A stretch of 64,000 bases of DNA from Acytostelium subglobosum LB1 (GCF_000787575.1 NW_012236530.1:124001-188000), one strand, 5' to 3'. Shown: positions 42,246-53,818, counted from the stretch's first letter. Numbers and translations are program-made. Notes: generated from the sequence alone by a model not told the origin.

Positions 42246-44519
42246 ATGGATAAACTTCCAAGTATAATACTCAGATTGATTGTAGACAATCTTGAAAATG
42301 ATATTGACTTGGTTTGTATATCATTGACGTGTAAGAGATTATGGAACTTGTTGATTAGATGGCGTAATATCAATGTAGATGACCATCATCACACTTGGTC
42401 TCTTGGCGCATTAAACTATCTATCATTCAAAAAGTTGTTTGCAATGAAGCCATTGGAACTGTCACACAAAACCAGCGAACTATTGGACAATCCCAACTTT
42501 ATAAATCCACTCTCAGAGTCAATGCGTATAATGCTACATAATGGATCATTGAACGCTATTGAGCTCGCCACTTGTCCCCGAGACTCAAACAACATCACTC
42601 ACATTATATTCTCGTCCAACTTTAATCAAGTGATACTGCGCGATACCCTACCAGACACGATCACTCATATCATATTTCAATACTGTTTCAATCAAGTGTT
42701 ACTACCCGGTACCCTGCCTCAATCACTAGTCTCGTTGGTCTTTGGTTGCAACTTCAATCAGATCATCGTGGCTGGCTCACTACCCCATTCCCTGACCAAG
42801 TTATCGTTTGGTCTTCAATATGATCAGGAGATTGAGCCAAACGCGCTCCCACACTCGTTGACAGAGCTGACGTTTGGATACTCATTCAATCGATCGATCA
42901 TGCCCAATACCCTGCCTATGGGACTGCGCACACTGACCTTTGACTATCGACACAATCAATTCATACATCAAGATGCACTGCCATCATCCCTCACGAGTCT
43001 GACCATGTCAAGGAATTACAATCAACATCTAATGCCACTACCGCCATCTATTACCTTTCTGGTATTGGGTGAGGAGTTCAATCAAATCATTGACGTTGGT
43101 GTGCTACCTACCTCCTTGCGCAAGATACGATTCAGTCGACATTATAATATGGAGTTCCAACCTGGAGTGCTACCTCAGGGCCTCCAAGTGATCACCTTTG
43201 GCAACCTATATAAGTGTCAGCTCAACAACATACCTTCATCAATAACAAAGATTAAGCTTGGTTATTGGTTTGATGAATGTCTTTTACCAGGTCAACTTCC
43301 ATCGTCGTTGACCAAGCTGACATTCGGTGACAAGTACAACAAACCAATACTCAATGGATCACTGCCTCATTCGCTCACCTGTTTGATCTTTGGTAAAGAG
43401 TTCAATCAACCGATAGAGTTGGGCATGATTCCTGATCGCTTGGTCACACTATTGTTTGGAAACAGATTCAACAGTGTGATCTCACCAGGTTCATTTCCAT
43501 CAAATACACTTAAACAATTGTCACTTGGATCGCGTTTCAAACTCCCAATCAAACCTGGAACCATCCCACCATCAATCACTCAGTTGATCTTGCCAAAACA
43601 TTGGAACCAACCTCTTGGTGCTGACTCACTGTCACTGCCATCAACGCTAACCTCATTGACATTTGCCAGGACATTTAACCAGCCAATTCGACAGGGCGAT
43701 CTGCCAGCTTGTCTTACCAAGTTGTTCCTAGGTATAGAATTTGATCAGATTATCGAACCGGGTACTCTGCCCTCTCGTTTGACACACTTGTACATTGGCG
43801 ATCACTATGGCCAGACTTTGGTCTCTCGATCGGAGCTCATTTTTAACTTTGGAGGCAGGTTCAACAAACCCATTGCGCCAGGTGTGTTGCCCAACTGCTT
43901 GCAGTACCTTGGTCTGAGCACATGGTACAACCAGCCCATAAGAAAGGGAATGTTGCCACAATCCCTGGTATGGCTAGGCATTAGTGAGATATTTAAGTCT
44001 GACATTGAACCAGGTGCCGTACCATCAGGTCTTCGAATCCTCAACATCTATAACCTTGTCAAACAGGGACATTATATCGATGTGATAGCTGGCATTGCAG
44101 AGGCGTCAAACAACGACGGGTTGGAAGTCTTTGTATATGAGATGATACAAAAGAGTTCGATGAAAATACCAATAGTCAAAGCATCAATATGGCGTCTATA
44201 GTTGGACTTCAACTACAAGAATATTCCATTGGGATTATTCCTTGAACAATCAATGACCTTGTTTCCAAACTGCCAATCATTCAATGTTAGTCACCAAAAA
44301 TCAACATCATACGATATACGTTATTTGGACATGGCAACCAAACAAATGGCAATAGTTGTCAATAACTATACAAAGTCTACGACATCTAATTCTGATGCTG
44401 CTGGCAATACCTTGAGAAAATGGTTTATAATCAATGTACCATCATACATTGAGCAAACCAGAAAACATAAAAAACAAAGTGAGACTGATCCATTTGCTGG
44501 CTTCATAGATAATAAATAA
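42246..44519 (+). CDS. F-box/FNIP-repeat protein interrupted by an in-frame TAG
   Basis: The first 651 codons run from MDKLPSIILRLIVDNLENDI to a TAG at 44199-44201. The same frame then stays open for another 105 codons to 44519, and that part (LDFNYKNIPLGLFLEQSMTL...) looks like the C-terminal domain other FNIP proteins carry after their repeats. F-box at about 5-40, then about 20 FNIP repeats (LPHSLTxLxFGxxFNQ). So either one nonsense change has shortened a 757-codon gene, or UAG is read through. There are no other disruptions and codon use is the same on both sides, so the event is recent if it is a loss. Confidence 0.8.
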
Positions 44520-44805
44520 CAATATGAGCAACTTTAGTCATATAATGTACAGATAATAAATAGATAGTCAAACAATGAATGAATGAACGAATGAGTGGGT
44601 AACTTCAGTGACTTTGTGTGAGTAATCATTACGACTCTGATTTTTTATTTGTTTTTTTGAACAACACACTTTGATGATCACTGATACTCCTTTTGTCCAC
44701 AATCAATCATTGTTATTCAATTACAATTACAATTACAATTACATACAAACAGATATTAGTAGTGAGACAGATAGATAGGATTGATAGGATAAATAGATAT
44801 AAAGA

Positions 44806-45903
44806 ATGAACTTCAACTTCAACATGAAAAGCCTTCCAAAGTTCCAGCCACCCAAGGGTGGCGTTGGCGGAATTGGTACTCTACTAGTCGGTGGCATTGC
44901 ATTATACGGTGCCCTCAACTCTCTTATAAATGGTATGATTCAACACAGTGGACAACAATTGAACGAATGACTGACTACATATCGATACATAACTCAGTTG
45001 AGGGAGGTCATAGAGCTATTGTGTTTAACAGGTTCACTGGTATCAAGAGCAAGATTTATAATGAAGGAACACATTTCATTATCCCTTGGATTGAGAGACC
45101 AGAGCTCTACGATGTTAGAGCAAAGCCCAGAACTATATCATCTTTGACTGGAAGCAAAGGTATGCTTTTGATTGAATGATGATTGATTGATTGGGTCAGG
45201 CCATCCTTACTCACAACCAAACTACCAACAACAGATCTTCAGATGGTCAATGTTACAATCAGAGTACTGTCAAAGCCAAGCGTCAAGGACCTGCCAGAGA
45301 TCTACAGGACACTTGGCAAGGACTATGATGAGAGAGTGCTCCCATCGATTGTCAACGAGGTGCTAAAGAGCATCGTCGCACAGTTCAATGCTTCACAGCT
45401 GATCACTCAAAGAGAACAAGTCAGTCGTTTGATTTACAAACGTTTGGTCGATCGTGCAAGAGACTTCCACATCGAACTTGATGATGTCTCAATCGTATGT
45501 ACATCCGTTCACGGACAAACATCTCGCATCCATGGACACAAGGTAACTAACAATGTTGCACCACATACAACAGACCCATTTGAGCTTTGGAAAGGAGTAC
45601 GCTGCAGCTATTGAGGCCAAGCAGGTGTCACAGCAAGAGGCAGAGAGAGCTCGTTTCTTGGTGGAGAAGGCTTTGCAGGACAAGAGGAGTATCATTGTCA
45701 AGGCAGAGGGAGAGGCCCAGTCTGCCAAGTTGATCAGTGAGTCGATCAAGCAGAATCCAGCTTTCCTCCAGCTCAGAAAGATTGAGGCCGCTCGTGAGAT
45801 TGCCGCGATCATGGCCAAGTCACCCAACAGAATATTCATCAGCAGCGACTCCCTCCTACTGAACCTCAACGGCGAGCCATCAGCTGACCAACCACAACAG
45901 TAA
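44806..45903 (+). CDS. phb2: prohibitin-2
   Basis: Four exons, 44806-44932, 44998-45159, 45235-45494, 45574-45903; phases agree, 292 residues. N-terminal anchor helix ([19 protein letters not shown], about 23-41), then the SPFH/PHB core [74 protein letters not shown], and the coiled coil [20 protein letters not shown]. These match PHB2 rather than PHB1 (SKDLQMVN). With PHB1 it forms ring assemblies of the mitochondrial inner membrane that chaperone respiratory subunits and shape cristae. Length is normal for the family. Confidence 0.95.
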
Positions 45904-46113
45904 ATCATGCTCCCGATGTAAGGACATTGTAATGGTCGATTCATTTTGAATGTTTATTGGTTTGGACGTGGCTACATTATGATGATCATGCCATAACCTC
46001 TTGCACCTCGTGTAGCGAGTTCGTAATTGATGGTCCAGATTATAATTATAGTTTTAACATTCATTGTACATTATTGACCACTGGGTGGCTCTAATGCTCT
46101 ACCCACTGCTGTA

Positions 46114-46999
46114 TCAACATCCTCTTTGTGCCAAAGCAATATCTATAATGTCAGGCCTGTTTGGCATGTCCATTTCATAATCTTTGGGTGTTAGGTGCCA
46201 TTGGAGACGATGTCCATCATATATAAAGCGGAGATCTTCTCGATTGGTATATCCAATATGCTCGCAAAAGGTATGAAAGAGCTTGACCAGAGGTGTTGCA
46301 GTATGTATCATGAATACTAGCTCTGCCCCGACGCTATTCTGTACTCTCATCCTGATCTGTTTGCCAAAGTTTGATGATCCATCTACTGTTGACCGAGGAA
46401 CGATAATCGGATCTTCGGACGTTGTGTATCGTGGCATCTCAGGTCCAGAGCATTTATGAACTGTTGGCAACTTGTCATCTGAGGAAGATACGTCTTCATC
46501 TTCATCCTCATCTTCATCTTCAACCTCATCCTCTTCTTTATCATCAACATCTATATCTAAGGCTGGCCTCATGCTCGAAGAAGTCAAGTAATGTGGATCC
46601 CAAATAGTGTTGTTGTCTGGTTCTTTGCCGAAATGCTCTTTGTACAATGTCAATGTTCGTTGGTATCTTGATGTCTTGATTGTCGTACATTGATGATAGT
46701 TTGTGATGTATTGTTTGATTGATTGCATTGCACATTGATTCATAACTCTGTGTCTCCAATATATGACAATGCCAAACCATGTCGATGAGAGGTGATGGTG
46801 ATATCTTTGTTGCGTCTACATCAGAATCAATGATCTTCAATGCAATGAAGTGAAAGTATTCCTTTATCAACGCTTGTCCATGTACTTTGAGTTCAACATG
46901 TTGCTTCGTCACCAAATCATGTAGAGCAATCTGATCAACCTTATCATACAACTCAAATAGTACATCCTTAACTGTCTTTAACTTTCTTTTCCTTGCCAT
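46114..46999 (-). pseudogene. GRDP-like + SUMO-like family member, one frameshift
   Basis: ATG 46999 gives MARKRKLKTVKDVLFELYDK, then a helical block with IDMVWHCHILETQSYESMC, the W-H-x-H core shared with plant glycine-rich domain proteins (DUF1399). At about 46670 the frame changes: relative to the copies at 9774 and 49265 about 8 bases are missing between DIK and RYQRTLTLYK. The second frame continues through an acidic linker (EDEVEDEDEDEDEDVSSSDD) and a SUMO-like domain (TATPLVKLFHTFCEHIG, LRFIYDGHRLQ) to RGC at 46114. No intron can restore the frame over so short a gap. It lacks the terminal Gly-Gly of a conjugated SUMO. Confidence 0.65.
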
Positions 47000-47128
47000 C
47001 TATGTATTAATATGTAGTAGTATATTATTTGGTATTATCTATTATCTGTGTTCTTGATATTGACAAAGCTAAGAAACCAAACTTTAGGTTGATCATAAGA
47101 TTCATTGTGTATATGTATGATAGTAATA

Positions 47129-49156
47129 ATGGAACAAGTTGTATCTGAATTTGTACTTAAACATATAGTACTTAACATTGGTGATGAGATTGACTCATTA
47201 TGTCTTCGATTGACATGTAGAAAGTACTATAATCTAATTCCCAAATGGCTAGTGGTGTCCAACACAGTGCAGTCATTGAACAACCAACCATCATCATCAT
47301 CATCATCTTCAACATCATCATTCAACAATGTTCGATTACCCTTCCACATCAAGAAGCTCAACTTCATTAAACTTCGCAAGGACAAGCTCAACAACAATAA
47401 CAACAACAACAACAACAACAACAACACAAACCAACAACACATCAAAGTACTACTTCTAAGTGACAACTTTGACCAGCCACTGAAAGATGTTATACTGCCA
47501 CAATCAATCACTACCCTGTCATTTGGTCACTGTTACAACAAGCAACTCTGTGAGAATGAACTCCCAAACTCAATCACTCAACTCAACTTTGGTGAATGCT
47601 TCCAAGCCCCAATCAAAAGGGACACTCTACCAACCAACCTACGATTCCTAACGTTTGGTCGCTTGTTCAACCAACAGCTCGTGGCAAATGCCCTGCCAAG
47701 CTCATTGACATACCTGGCTTTTGGACAACTCTACAATCGACCAATATGTGAAGACTACCTACCACCATCATTACTCACACTGTACTTTGGAAGCAACTTC
47801 AACATGCCATTGAACAGTGGTCAGCTACCCGAGTCACTCACTGATCTTTCATTTGGCCTTCAGTTCAGGAGTCATGTGATACTGCCTCCTAATCTACTCC
47901 GACTGAGATACATCAGCTCATTCTTTGAGGAGAACTTCACTGTGAAGTTCCCCAGTCAACTTCAAGAATTGTACGGCGTGAGACAACATTTGAAGCCGGG
48001 CCAACTTCCCTCATCGTTGACAAAGTTGTCCCTTTACAGTTATTACTCCTCTGATATAACTCTCAATACCTTGCCCAACTCAATCACTTGGCTCTCCCTT
48101 GGAAGGAACTTCAATAGGGAACTGCTCCCTGGCGTGCTTCCAAACTCACTCATTTCGCTTATCTTTGGAGAAAGCTACACCAGTCATATTGCTCCCGGTG
48201 TTCTACCCCAATCACTTACCTTGGTGGATGGTGTCTACTTTAGTCAGCGTCTGGAGCAAGACTCTCTCCCGCGTTCACTTATCGGATTGAACTTCAACAT
48301 GTCATTCAATCAAACTCTACCCCCTGGTATCCTGCCGAATGGTCTTCAGCGTCTGACTCTTGAAGGATTCAAACGGGCACTTGGTAACGATACATTGCCC
48401 TCGTCACTTCGTGAGTTGACCATTTGCCAGAATCTGGTGGTGCCTCTTTCAGCTGCAGCACTACCCAAACAACTTACAAAGCTGACCTACAACGGTACAC
48501 TTGTAATCGCACCTGGAGTATTACCCATGTCATTAACCGAGCTAATACTTGGAGACAACTTCAATCAAACTTTGATTGTAGGTGTGTTGCCGCCATCACT
48601 CATCAAACTGACGATTGGCGTGGGATACAAAAGAGATCAATCCAGTACATGTCTACCTCCCAACCTCAAGTACCTCACAATCGACAATCTATCCAGACAT
48701 GGCGTGTACTTGCTCACGCTGGCGTCACAGGGTGAGCTTGAGGTACGAGCACTCAACAATGTCACGAGAGCAAGCAAAGGGATGGACTGTCTAGACTACA
48801 AGATCAAAACACATTTGATGAGTTTACACTTGGAGTTTGGCTCAAGAGACCATAGCCTTATCTTACAACACATTGTAGCAGCCTTGACAATGGTACTCAA
48901 TGTACGCACCTACCATTTTGGATTCACAAACAATCAATATCAAACTGTCTATTCTGTTCGACACCTGGATGATACACGCATGTTGTCATTGATCTATGAG
49001 CAAAGCTATGTTACAGTTGGCGGAAGACAACGAGTCAGAACCACCTATTGCATTGGTGACGTCAACCAACTGATGAAACGAAGAAAGGACAAGTTGATCT
49101 TCCCTCACGAGCAGTCAAGTAGTTATTTCTTCGACCCATTATCATCACTGGAATAA
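47129..49156 (+). CDS. F-box/FNIP-repeat protein
   Basis: Start chosen at ATG 47129 (MEQVVSEFVLKHIVLNIGDE), 675 residues; the frame is open slightly upstream, with an ATG at 47117, but the F-box pattern starts here. F-box at about 5-45 (IDSLCLRLTCRKYYNLIPKW), Ser and Asn runs, then about 18 FNIP repeats (LPxSLTxLxFGxxFNQ), and a C-terminal domain rich in beta strands with QYQTVYSVRHLDD, comparable to YDIRYLDMATKQ of the 42246 gene. Presumed SCF substrate adaptor. Intronless, as are all four FNIP genes here. Confidence 0.88.
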   Translation: MEQVVSEFVLKHIVLNIGDEIDSLCLRLTCRKYYNLIPKWLVVSNTVQSLNNQPSSSSSSSTSSFNNVRLPFHIKKLNFIKLRKDKLNNNNNNNNNNNNTNQQHIKVLLLSDNFDQPLKDVILPQSITTLSFGHCYNKQLCENELPNSITQLNFGECFQAPIKRDTLPTNLRFLTFGRLFNQQLVANALPSSLTYLAFGQLYNRPICEDYLPPSLLTLYFGSNFNMPLNSGQLPESLTDLSFGLQFRSHVILPPNLLRLRYISSFFEENFTVKFPSQLQELYGVRQHLKPGQLPSSLTKLSLYSYYSSDITLNTLPNSITWLSLGRNFNRELLPGVLPNSLISLIFGESYTSHIAPGVLPQSLTLVDGVYFSQRLEQDSLPRSLIGLNFNMSFNQTLPPGILPNGLQRLTLEGFKRALGNDTLPSSLRELTICQNLVVPLSAAALPKQLTKLTYNGTLVIAPGVLPMSLTELILGDNFNQTLIVGVLPPSLIKLTIGVGYKRDQSSTCLPPNLKYLTIDNLSRHGVYLLTLASQGELEVRALNNVTRASKGMDCLDYKIKTHLMSLHLEFGSRDHSLILQHIVAALTMVLNVRTYHFGFTNNQYQTVYSVRHLDDTRMLSLIYEQSYVTVGGRQRVRTTYCIGDVNQLMKRRKDKLIFPHEQSSSYFFDPLSSLE

Positions 49157-49264
49157 TTCCAAATAAATCTACATCGATTGATTGATTGATTTAATGTACA
49201 TTCATAACATGGTGATTGTGGTTATGTGTCAATCTGTCAACATCCTGGATTCTAGACCGAGGTA

Positions 49265-49776
49265 TCAACATCCTACTATTTCCTTCAGTACGATGATTTC
49301 CGCATTGTTGCCCATGTCATAGTCCAAGGGTGTTCGATCTGGTTGAAGGAGCTGACCGTCGTACTGAAAGCAGATTGTTGGCTTGACACCTTGACGTTGG
49401 CAATAGGCACTCATGAGTTTGATCAAAGGAGTCGTTGGTCGAATATGGAATTCTACCCGTGCTCCTTTAATGCCTAAAACATACAATGTGATTTGATCGG
49501 TTGAGGATTGTACTGGAGCTGGTGCTGGATCAGCTGCAGGCACTGCAGGTTCCTCCACTTTCTTGACTCGTTGCTTCTTTGATTGCAACTTCTTCTCGAC
49601 TCGTCCAACTTGTTGTCCACCCGACAAGTATTGTGCATCCCAAATGATGTTGTTGTCTGGTTCTTTGCCGAAATGTTCATTGTACAATGTCAATGTTCGT
49701 TGGTATCTCGTGCGCTTGATGTCTACATTGTCGTACTTTGATGATAGACTGTGATGAAGAGTGATAGACTGCAATC
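49265..49776 (-). pseudogene. GRDP-like + SUMO-like family relic, 5' part lost
   Basis: The minus strand reads LHHSLSSKYDNVDIKRTRYQ, a Lys/Pro/Ala linker, and a SUMO-like domain with TTPLIKLMSAYCQRQGVKP and a final EIVGC. It corresponds to the C-terminal two thirds of the family. The N-terminal block with the W-H-x-H core is gone: at about 49776 the sequence changes abruptly into a fossil copy of the Cry-like gene on the other strand. An ATG-led frame seems to continue upstream, but that part is antisense of the fossil. Treated as a relic. Confidence 0.7.
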
Positions 49777-51218
49777 TACGAATGATCATCGACACCAACT
49801 TTGATCCGAACCCTATACACCTTGCCGAACTGCCACAATACACGATGGCGGCCACGTTCTACTTTATGATCCAGTCTCATTTCCAGAGGTTCGCCACTCA
49901 ATGGGGATTCGACAGCACTGTGATTGATGCCAGAGTCGGAACTTGAAGACATGTATGGTCAAGTACTCCGATCATACTCGCTCGACATTTGACTTGGCCA
50001 TCTCCCAGATCGCACTTGAGCCAGAGGGTGGCCCAATGGATGGACAGAACAAGTTTGACCGAGTGATACAACTCCGTCGGGCAATCATCCCAGCCGTATT
50101 TGACTTTGTCGCCATGTGGTCTCGGATGGATGGCTCTGTGTTCCCCTCTGGCAGCTACTCTGAGCCCGTTCGCAAGTTGTACTCGCCATCTGCTGGCTAC
50201 CTCGTCGATTGGAAACTCATCAGATTGAACTTGGGAAAGCTATTTTTTCCCAAAGAAATCAACTATCAAAGAATGGAGGAGATGTTCCAATCAGCACACT
50301 TTGAACAATACATTAGACAAATCATTCAGATCAAGTTCCTCCACGACACTAGATATCTGGTGGCTATACACCGGACCATGAGAAACAACCCAGTTGGCAA
50401 GACTGATACCGAATGGTCCAGAGTCGGTACTATTTATCATGGGATCTCAACTTTCGTGATAAGTCCATCTATCATTGACCAGAACATCACACTGATCAGG
50501 ACTGCCCTCCCCGAGGTTGTAGAGTCCACCAATCCAGGATGCAAGTTCTCCTTGAGTTTCGATGGAGTTCAGTTTCAAAAAGGGAGCCAGCCTGTTGGTT
50601 TGACAGGTCAACAGACGAAAGTAATGTAAACTACTGTTAGGACTACGCATGGTTGGGAGGTGCCATACAAGGACAACACAGACTTCTCAGTGAGTGGCCA
50701 CAAGATCGCAGACATTTTCGCATGGTACATGGATGTCAATGAAATTGGTTCTGCCGATGTGATCCAAGCAGCCTTCATCCCAGAGGAAGTGTTTCCAGAG
50801 AATGTCCTCCTCCCAAAGGTGACCACGATGATCAATGCCCAGAAAAATGTGTCCAGTTCTGGAACCGGCCAGGGATGACTTCACCATTGGTTCACATTCA
50901 TTGAAGATGCAAGCAGGCAGCACACTGGTATTCTACTTTGAATCTTCAGGAGCAGATAGATCATTCAACATTGGACTCTTTGCCAAGGCACCTGTCAATC
51001 CTGCATCAGTGTCGATCTACCGACAAGTTGGCACGGTCAAAACATTGATCACAACCATCTCCATTCCAATGTCTGGTGATTACAAGTCATATATTGACAT
51101 TAATACCGTCGTTCCCATTAAGAAGGATCCATATACAACAAGTGAGCACATAACTATCGAAACTAATGCCATCATCTATTTGAACGCTGTCACATTCAGT
51201 CCATTGCCAGTTGTCTAA
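49777..51218 (+). pseudogene. fossil of the Cry-like (delta-endotoxin family) gene, 5'-truncated
   Basis: Nucleotide similarity to 52215-53705 is high along its length. It lacks the signal peptide and about the first 210 residues' worth of the whole gene next door, and carries about three further breaks. Parts recognisable: the end of the helical domain, the middle domain and the C-terminal beta-sandwich. The high identity with the whole gene points to a fairly recent duplication. Its left edge is the junction with the GRDP/SUMO-like relic. Confidence 0.8.
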
Positions 51219-51593
51219 TCAATCAATCATTAAACAAAGTCAGTCTCTTCCATTCGTTCTTAATCAATCATCATACTTTGATCTAAATCCAATATGTAGA
51301 TGATAGAGTTAATGTTGTTGAAAATGATACGAGTCTATTAATATGAGATGGAATTAATCCAAAAACAGACACCTAGGGCTGATGGCTCTTCCACATCGCA
51401 TCAAAGTTCTATTTCCAGAACCAAAACAAATGTCTGTACCGCGATCACTTGTGACGCTACTTCCAAATTATTATTTATTGATGTGAAGATGTGATGGATC
51501 GAGTCTATCATCACCTATGTAGTTGATATCATCATTGAGTTGATCAATATTCCATTATATTATATTAATATTTATATTTGAATAAATTGTAGC
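51219..51593. other. intergenic region
   Basis: 375 bases between the fossil and the whole Cry-like gene; the final 60 bases are AT-rich with ATTATATTATATTAATA, fitting a promoter and leader. Nothing else seen. Confidence 0.5.
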
Positions 51594-53705
51594 ATGAATA
51601 AGAAATTATTGCTCGTTCTCTTGTTGAGTCTTTCGTTGACATCAAATGTAAGTTCTTCTTGTCATTCAATCACTCACACACTTTTGTTAGAGTCAGTCAA
51701 TCTAACGATACCACCTACAACATCACAGACGCATGCTCAAGTCACTGCCACACCCAAGGCAAGAGTGGCGAGAGTGGCCACTGCTGATGTCAACAAGGGT
51801 AGTTGGTTCGAAGTGATGGCCCAGACGACCAACAAAGCCTATTCAACCCCAGTAACCTACTTCCAAGACCTTCCAGCTGATGGAGCCAAGTTCATGGATG
51901 GCTTAAAGGCGGCAGTGGTGGCACTCACAGCATGTACACCAACAGATTGTCCAAATGCAGTCAACGCCATCAACGCAATGATGGCAACGTTTATCGACAA
52001 ATCAAGTTCGACCCAGTTCATCGACAGTTGGTTCATGAATGATTTGAGAGGAGCTGTTGGCAAAACGTTGGAGTCATACGATGCTGCTCAAGTCAAGATC
52101 AGGTTTCGTGCTGTCAGCTCACTCTTGGCCAATCTTGCAAAGAGTGTCGAGAGTCAACTCAAACTCAACACAGAGACAACTCGCAAGGCAGTTCGTACTG
52201 CATTCAAGACACTCGAGAGCAGACTACGAATGATCATCGACACCAACTTTGATCCGAACCCTATACACATTGCCGAGCTGCCACAATACACGATGGCTGC
52301 CACGGTCTACTTTATGATTCAGTCTCAGTTCCAGAGGTTCGCCACTCAATGGGGATTCGACAGCACTGTGATTGATGCTCAGAGTCGGAACTTGAAGACA
52401 TGTCTGGTCAAGTACACCAACCATACTCGTGCCACATTTGACTTGGCTGTAGCCAAGATTGCACTTGAGCCCGAGGAAGGTCTGATGGCCGGACAGAACA
52501 AATATGACCGAGTGATACAGCTCCGCCGTGCAATCATCCCAGCCGTATTTGACTTTGTCGCCATGTGGTCGCGCATGGATGGATCTGTGTTCCCCTCTGG
52601 CAGCTACTCTGAGCCCGTTCGCAAGTTGTTCTCGCCAACTGCTGGATTTCTCACTGATTGGTATCACCTCAGCATAGACGCTGATAATGAATTAGTTCCA
52701 GGAGAAGCCACCTATCAACGAGCTGAGGAGTTGTTCCATTTGTCAGAGTATGAGAGCTACCTTGGACAACTCACTCAGATCAGGTTCATCCAAAACCGTA
52801 AACATCTCATTGCTCTGAGAAGGAAAATGAAGAGAAACCAGGCTTTCAACACAGACATGGACTATGCAAAAGCTAGCAGACTATATGATGATGATGCAGG
52901 TCTTCCCAACATTATCACAACATTCCAGCTAGGTTCAACGATCAACGACCAGAACATCACACTGGTCAGCTCTGCCTTCCCCGACCTAGTGGAGTCCACC
53001 AATCCAGGATCCAAATTCACGGTGCATTTCGATGGATTTATATATAAGCGTCCAGGATGTTGGAGACATAGGGGAAAGGCTAATCTAAGCACACCTGTGG
53101 GAGACATCTGCCTGTTCGCGGAGGATTGGGAGGTGCCGACCAAGAACAACACAGACTTCTCAGTTTCAGTCCACAAGCTCAATGACATCTTCGCATGGTA
53201 CATGGACAATGAGGAAGCAGATAAGATTGGACTCGATGTAATCCAGGCCGCATTCATACCCAAGGAGGTGTTTCCAGAGAATGTCCTGCTCCCCAAGGTG
53301 ACCACGATGATCAACGCCCAGAAATACATGACCAACAATATTGGCAGCGTAGTCCTGGCCAAGGACGACTTCACCATTGGTTCACATTCAATCAAGATGC
53401 CATCAGGCAGTGCATTGATGTACTTCTTTGAAGCATCGGGAGCTGATAGATCATTCAACATTGGACTCTTTGCCAAGGCACCCGCAAATCCTGCAACAGT
53501 GTCCATCTACCGTCAAGTTGGCCCAGCAGGCAGAACTTTGATCACAACCATCTCTATCCCAGTGTCTGGTGATTACAAGTCATACGTTGACATTAGTACC
53601 GTCGTGCCCATCAAGAAGGATCCATACACCACAAAAGACTACATCGTAATCCAAACCAACGCCGTCATCTATTTGAACGCTGTCACATTCAATCCAGTTG
53701 TCTAA
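51594..53705 (+). CDS. secreted Cry-like protein (three-domain delta-endotoxin fold)
   Basis: 703 residues, intronless, appears whole. Signal peptide MNKKLLLVLLLSLSLTS. Residues about 70-350 are helical and carry two motifs of delta-endotoxin domain I: LPQYTMAATVYFMI followed by FATQWG (about 229-254, like the Cry helix with LPxYAQAAN and WG), and RRAIIPAVFDFVAMWSRMDG followed by SEPVRKLFSP (about 311-348, like the Cry RRxMTLTVLDxVALWPxYD...LTRxVYxDP block). About 350-580 would be domain II. About 590-703 is a beta-sandwich like Cry domain III/CBM6 (ASGADRSFNIGLFAK, ISIPVSGDYKSYVDI). In bacteria such proteins form pores after receptor binding. A secreted amoebal version could act in defence, feeding or development; that is inference. 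A fossil copy lies immediately upstream. Confidence 0.75.
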   Translation: MNKKLLLVLLLSLSLTSNVSSSCHSITHTLLLESVNLTIPPTTSQTHAQVTATPKARVARVATADVNKGSWFEVMAQTTNKAYSTPVTYFQDLPADGAKFMDGLKAAVVALTACTPTDCPNAVNAINAMMATFIDKSSSTQFIDSWFMNDLRGAVGKTLESYDAAQVKIRFRAVSSLLANLAKSVESQLKLNTETTRKAVRTAFKTLESRLRMIIDTNFDPNPIHIAELPQYTMAATVYFMIQSQFQRFATQWGFDSTVIDAQSRNLKTCLVKYTNHTRATFDLAVAKIALEPEEGLMAGQNKYDRVIQLRRAIIPAVFDFVAMWSRMDGSVFPSGSYSEPVRKLFSPTAGFLTDWYHLSIDADNELVPGEATYQRAEELFHLSEYESYLGQLTQIRFIQNRKHLIALRRKMKRNQAFNTDMDYAKASRLYDDDAGLPNIITTFQLGSTINDQNITLVSSAFPDLVESTNPGSKFTVHFDGFIYKRPGCWRHRGKANLSTPVGDICLFAEDWEVPTKNNTDFSVSVHKLNDIFAWYMDNEEADKIGLDVIQAAFIPKEVFPENVLLPKVTTMINAQKYMTNNIGSVVLAKDDFTIGSHSIKMPSGSALMYFFEASGADRSFNIGLFAKAPANPATVSIYRQVGPAGRTLITTISIPVSGDYKSYVDISTVVPIKKDPYTTKDYIVIQTNAVIYLNAVTFNPVV

Positions 53706-53818
53706 TCGATCAATCAATCCAATAAACAAACCAAAGGTCACACATGTGACCGTCGCTATCGACCATTATTCCATTAAATGTGTCCATACATAGATGTCCA
53801 CTGCATAACGCTTTATAC

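Noticed and set aside
46010-46113. tRNA-like D-arm on the minus strand (AGTGGGTAGAGC)
   Set aside because: No anticodon or T arm of the right spacing follows; probably chance.
52862-53506. 214-codon frame antisense to the Cry-like gene
   Set aside because: Shadow of the real gene; matches only because the sense frame is open.
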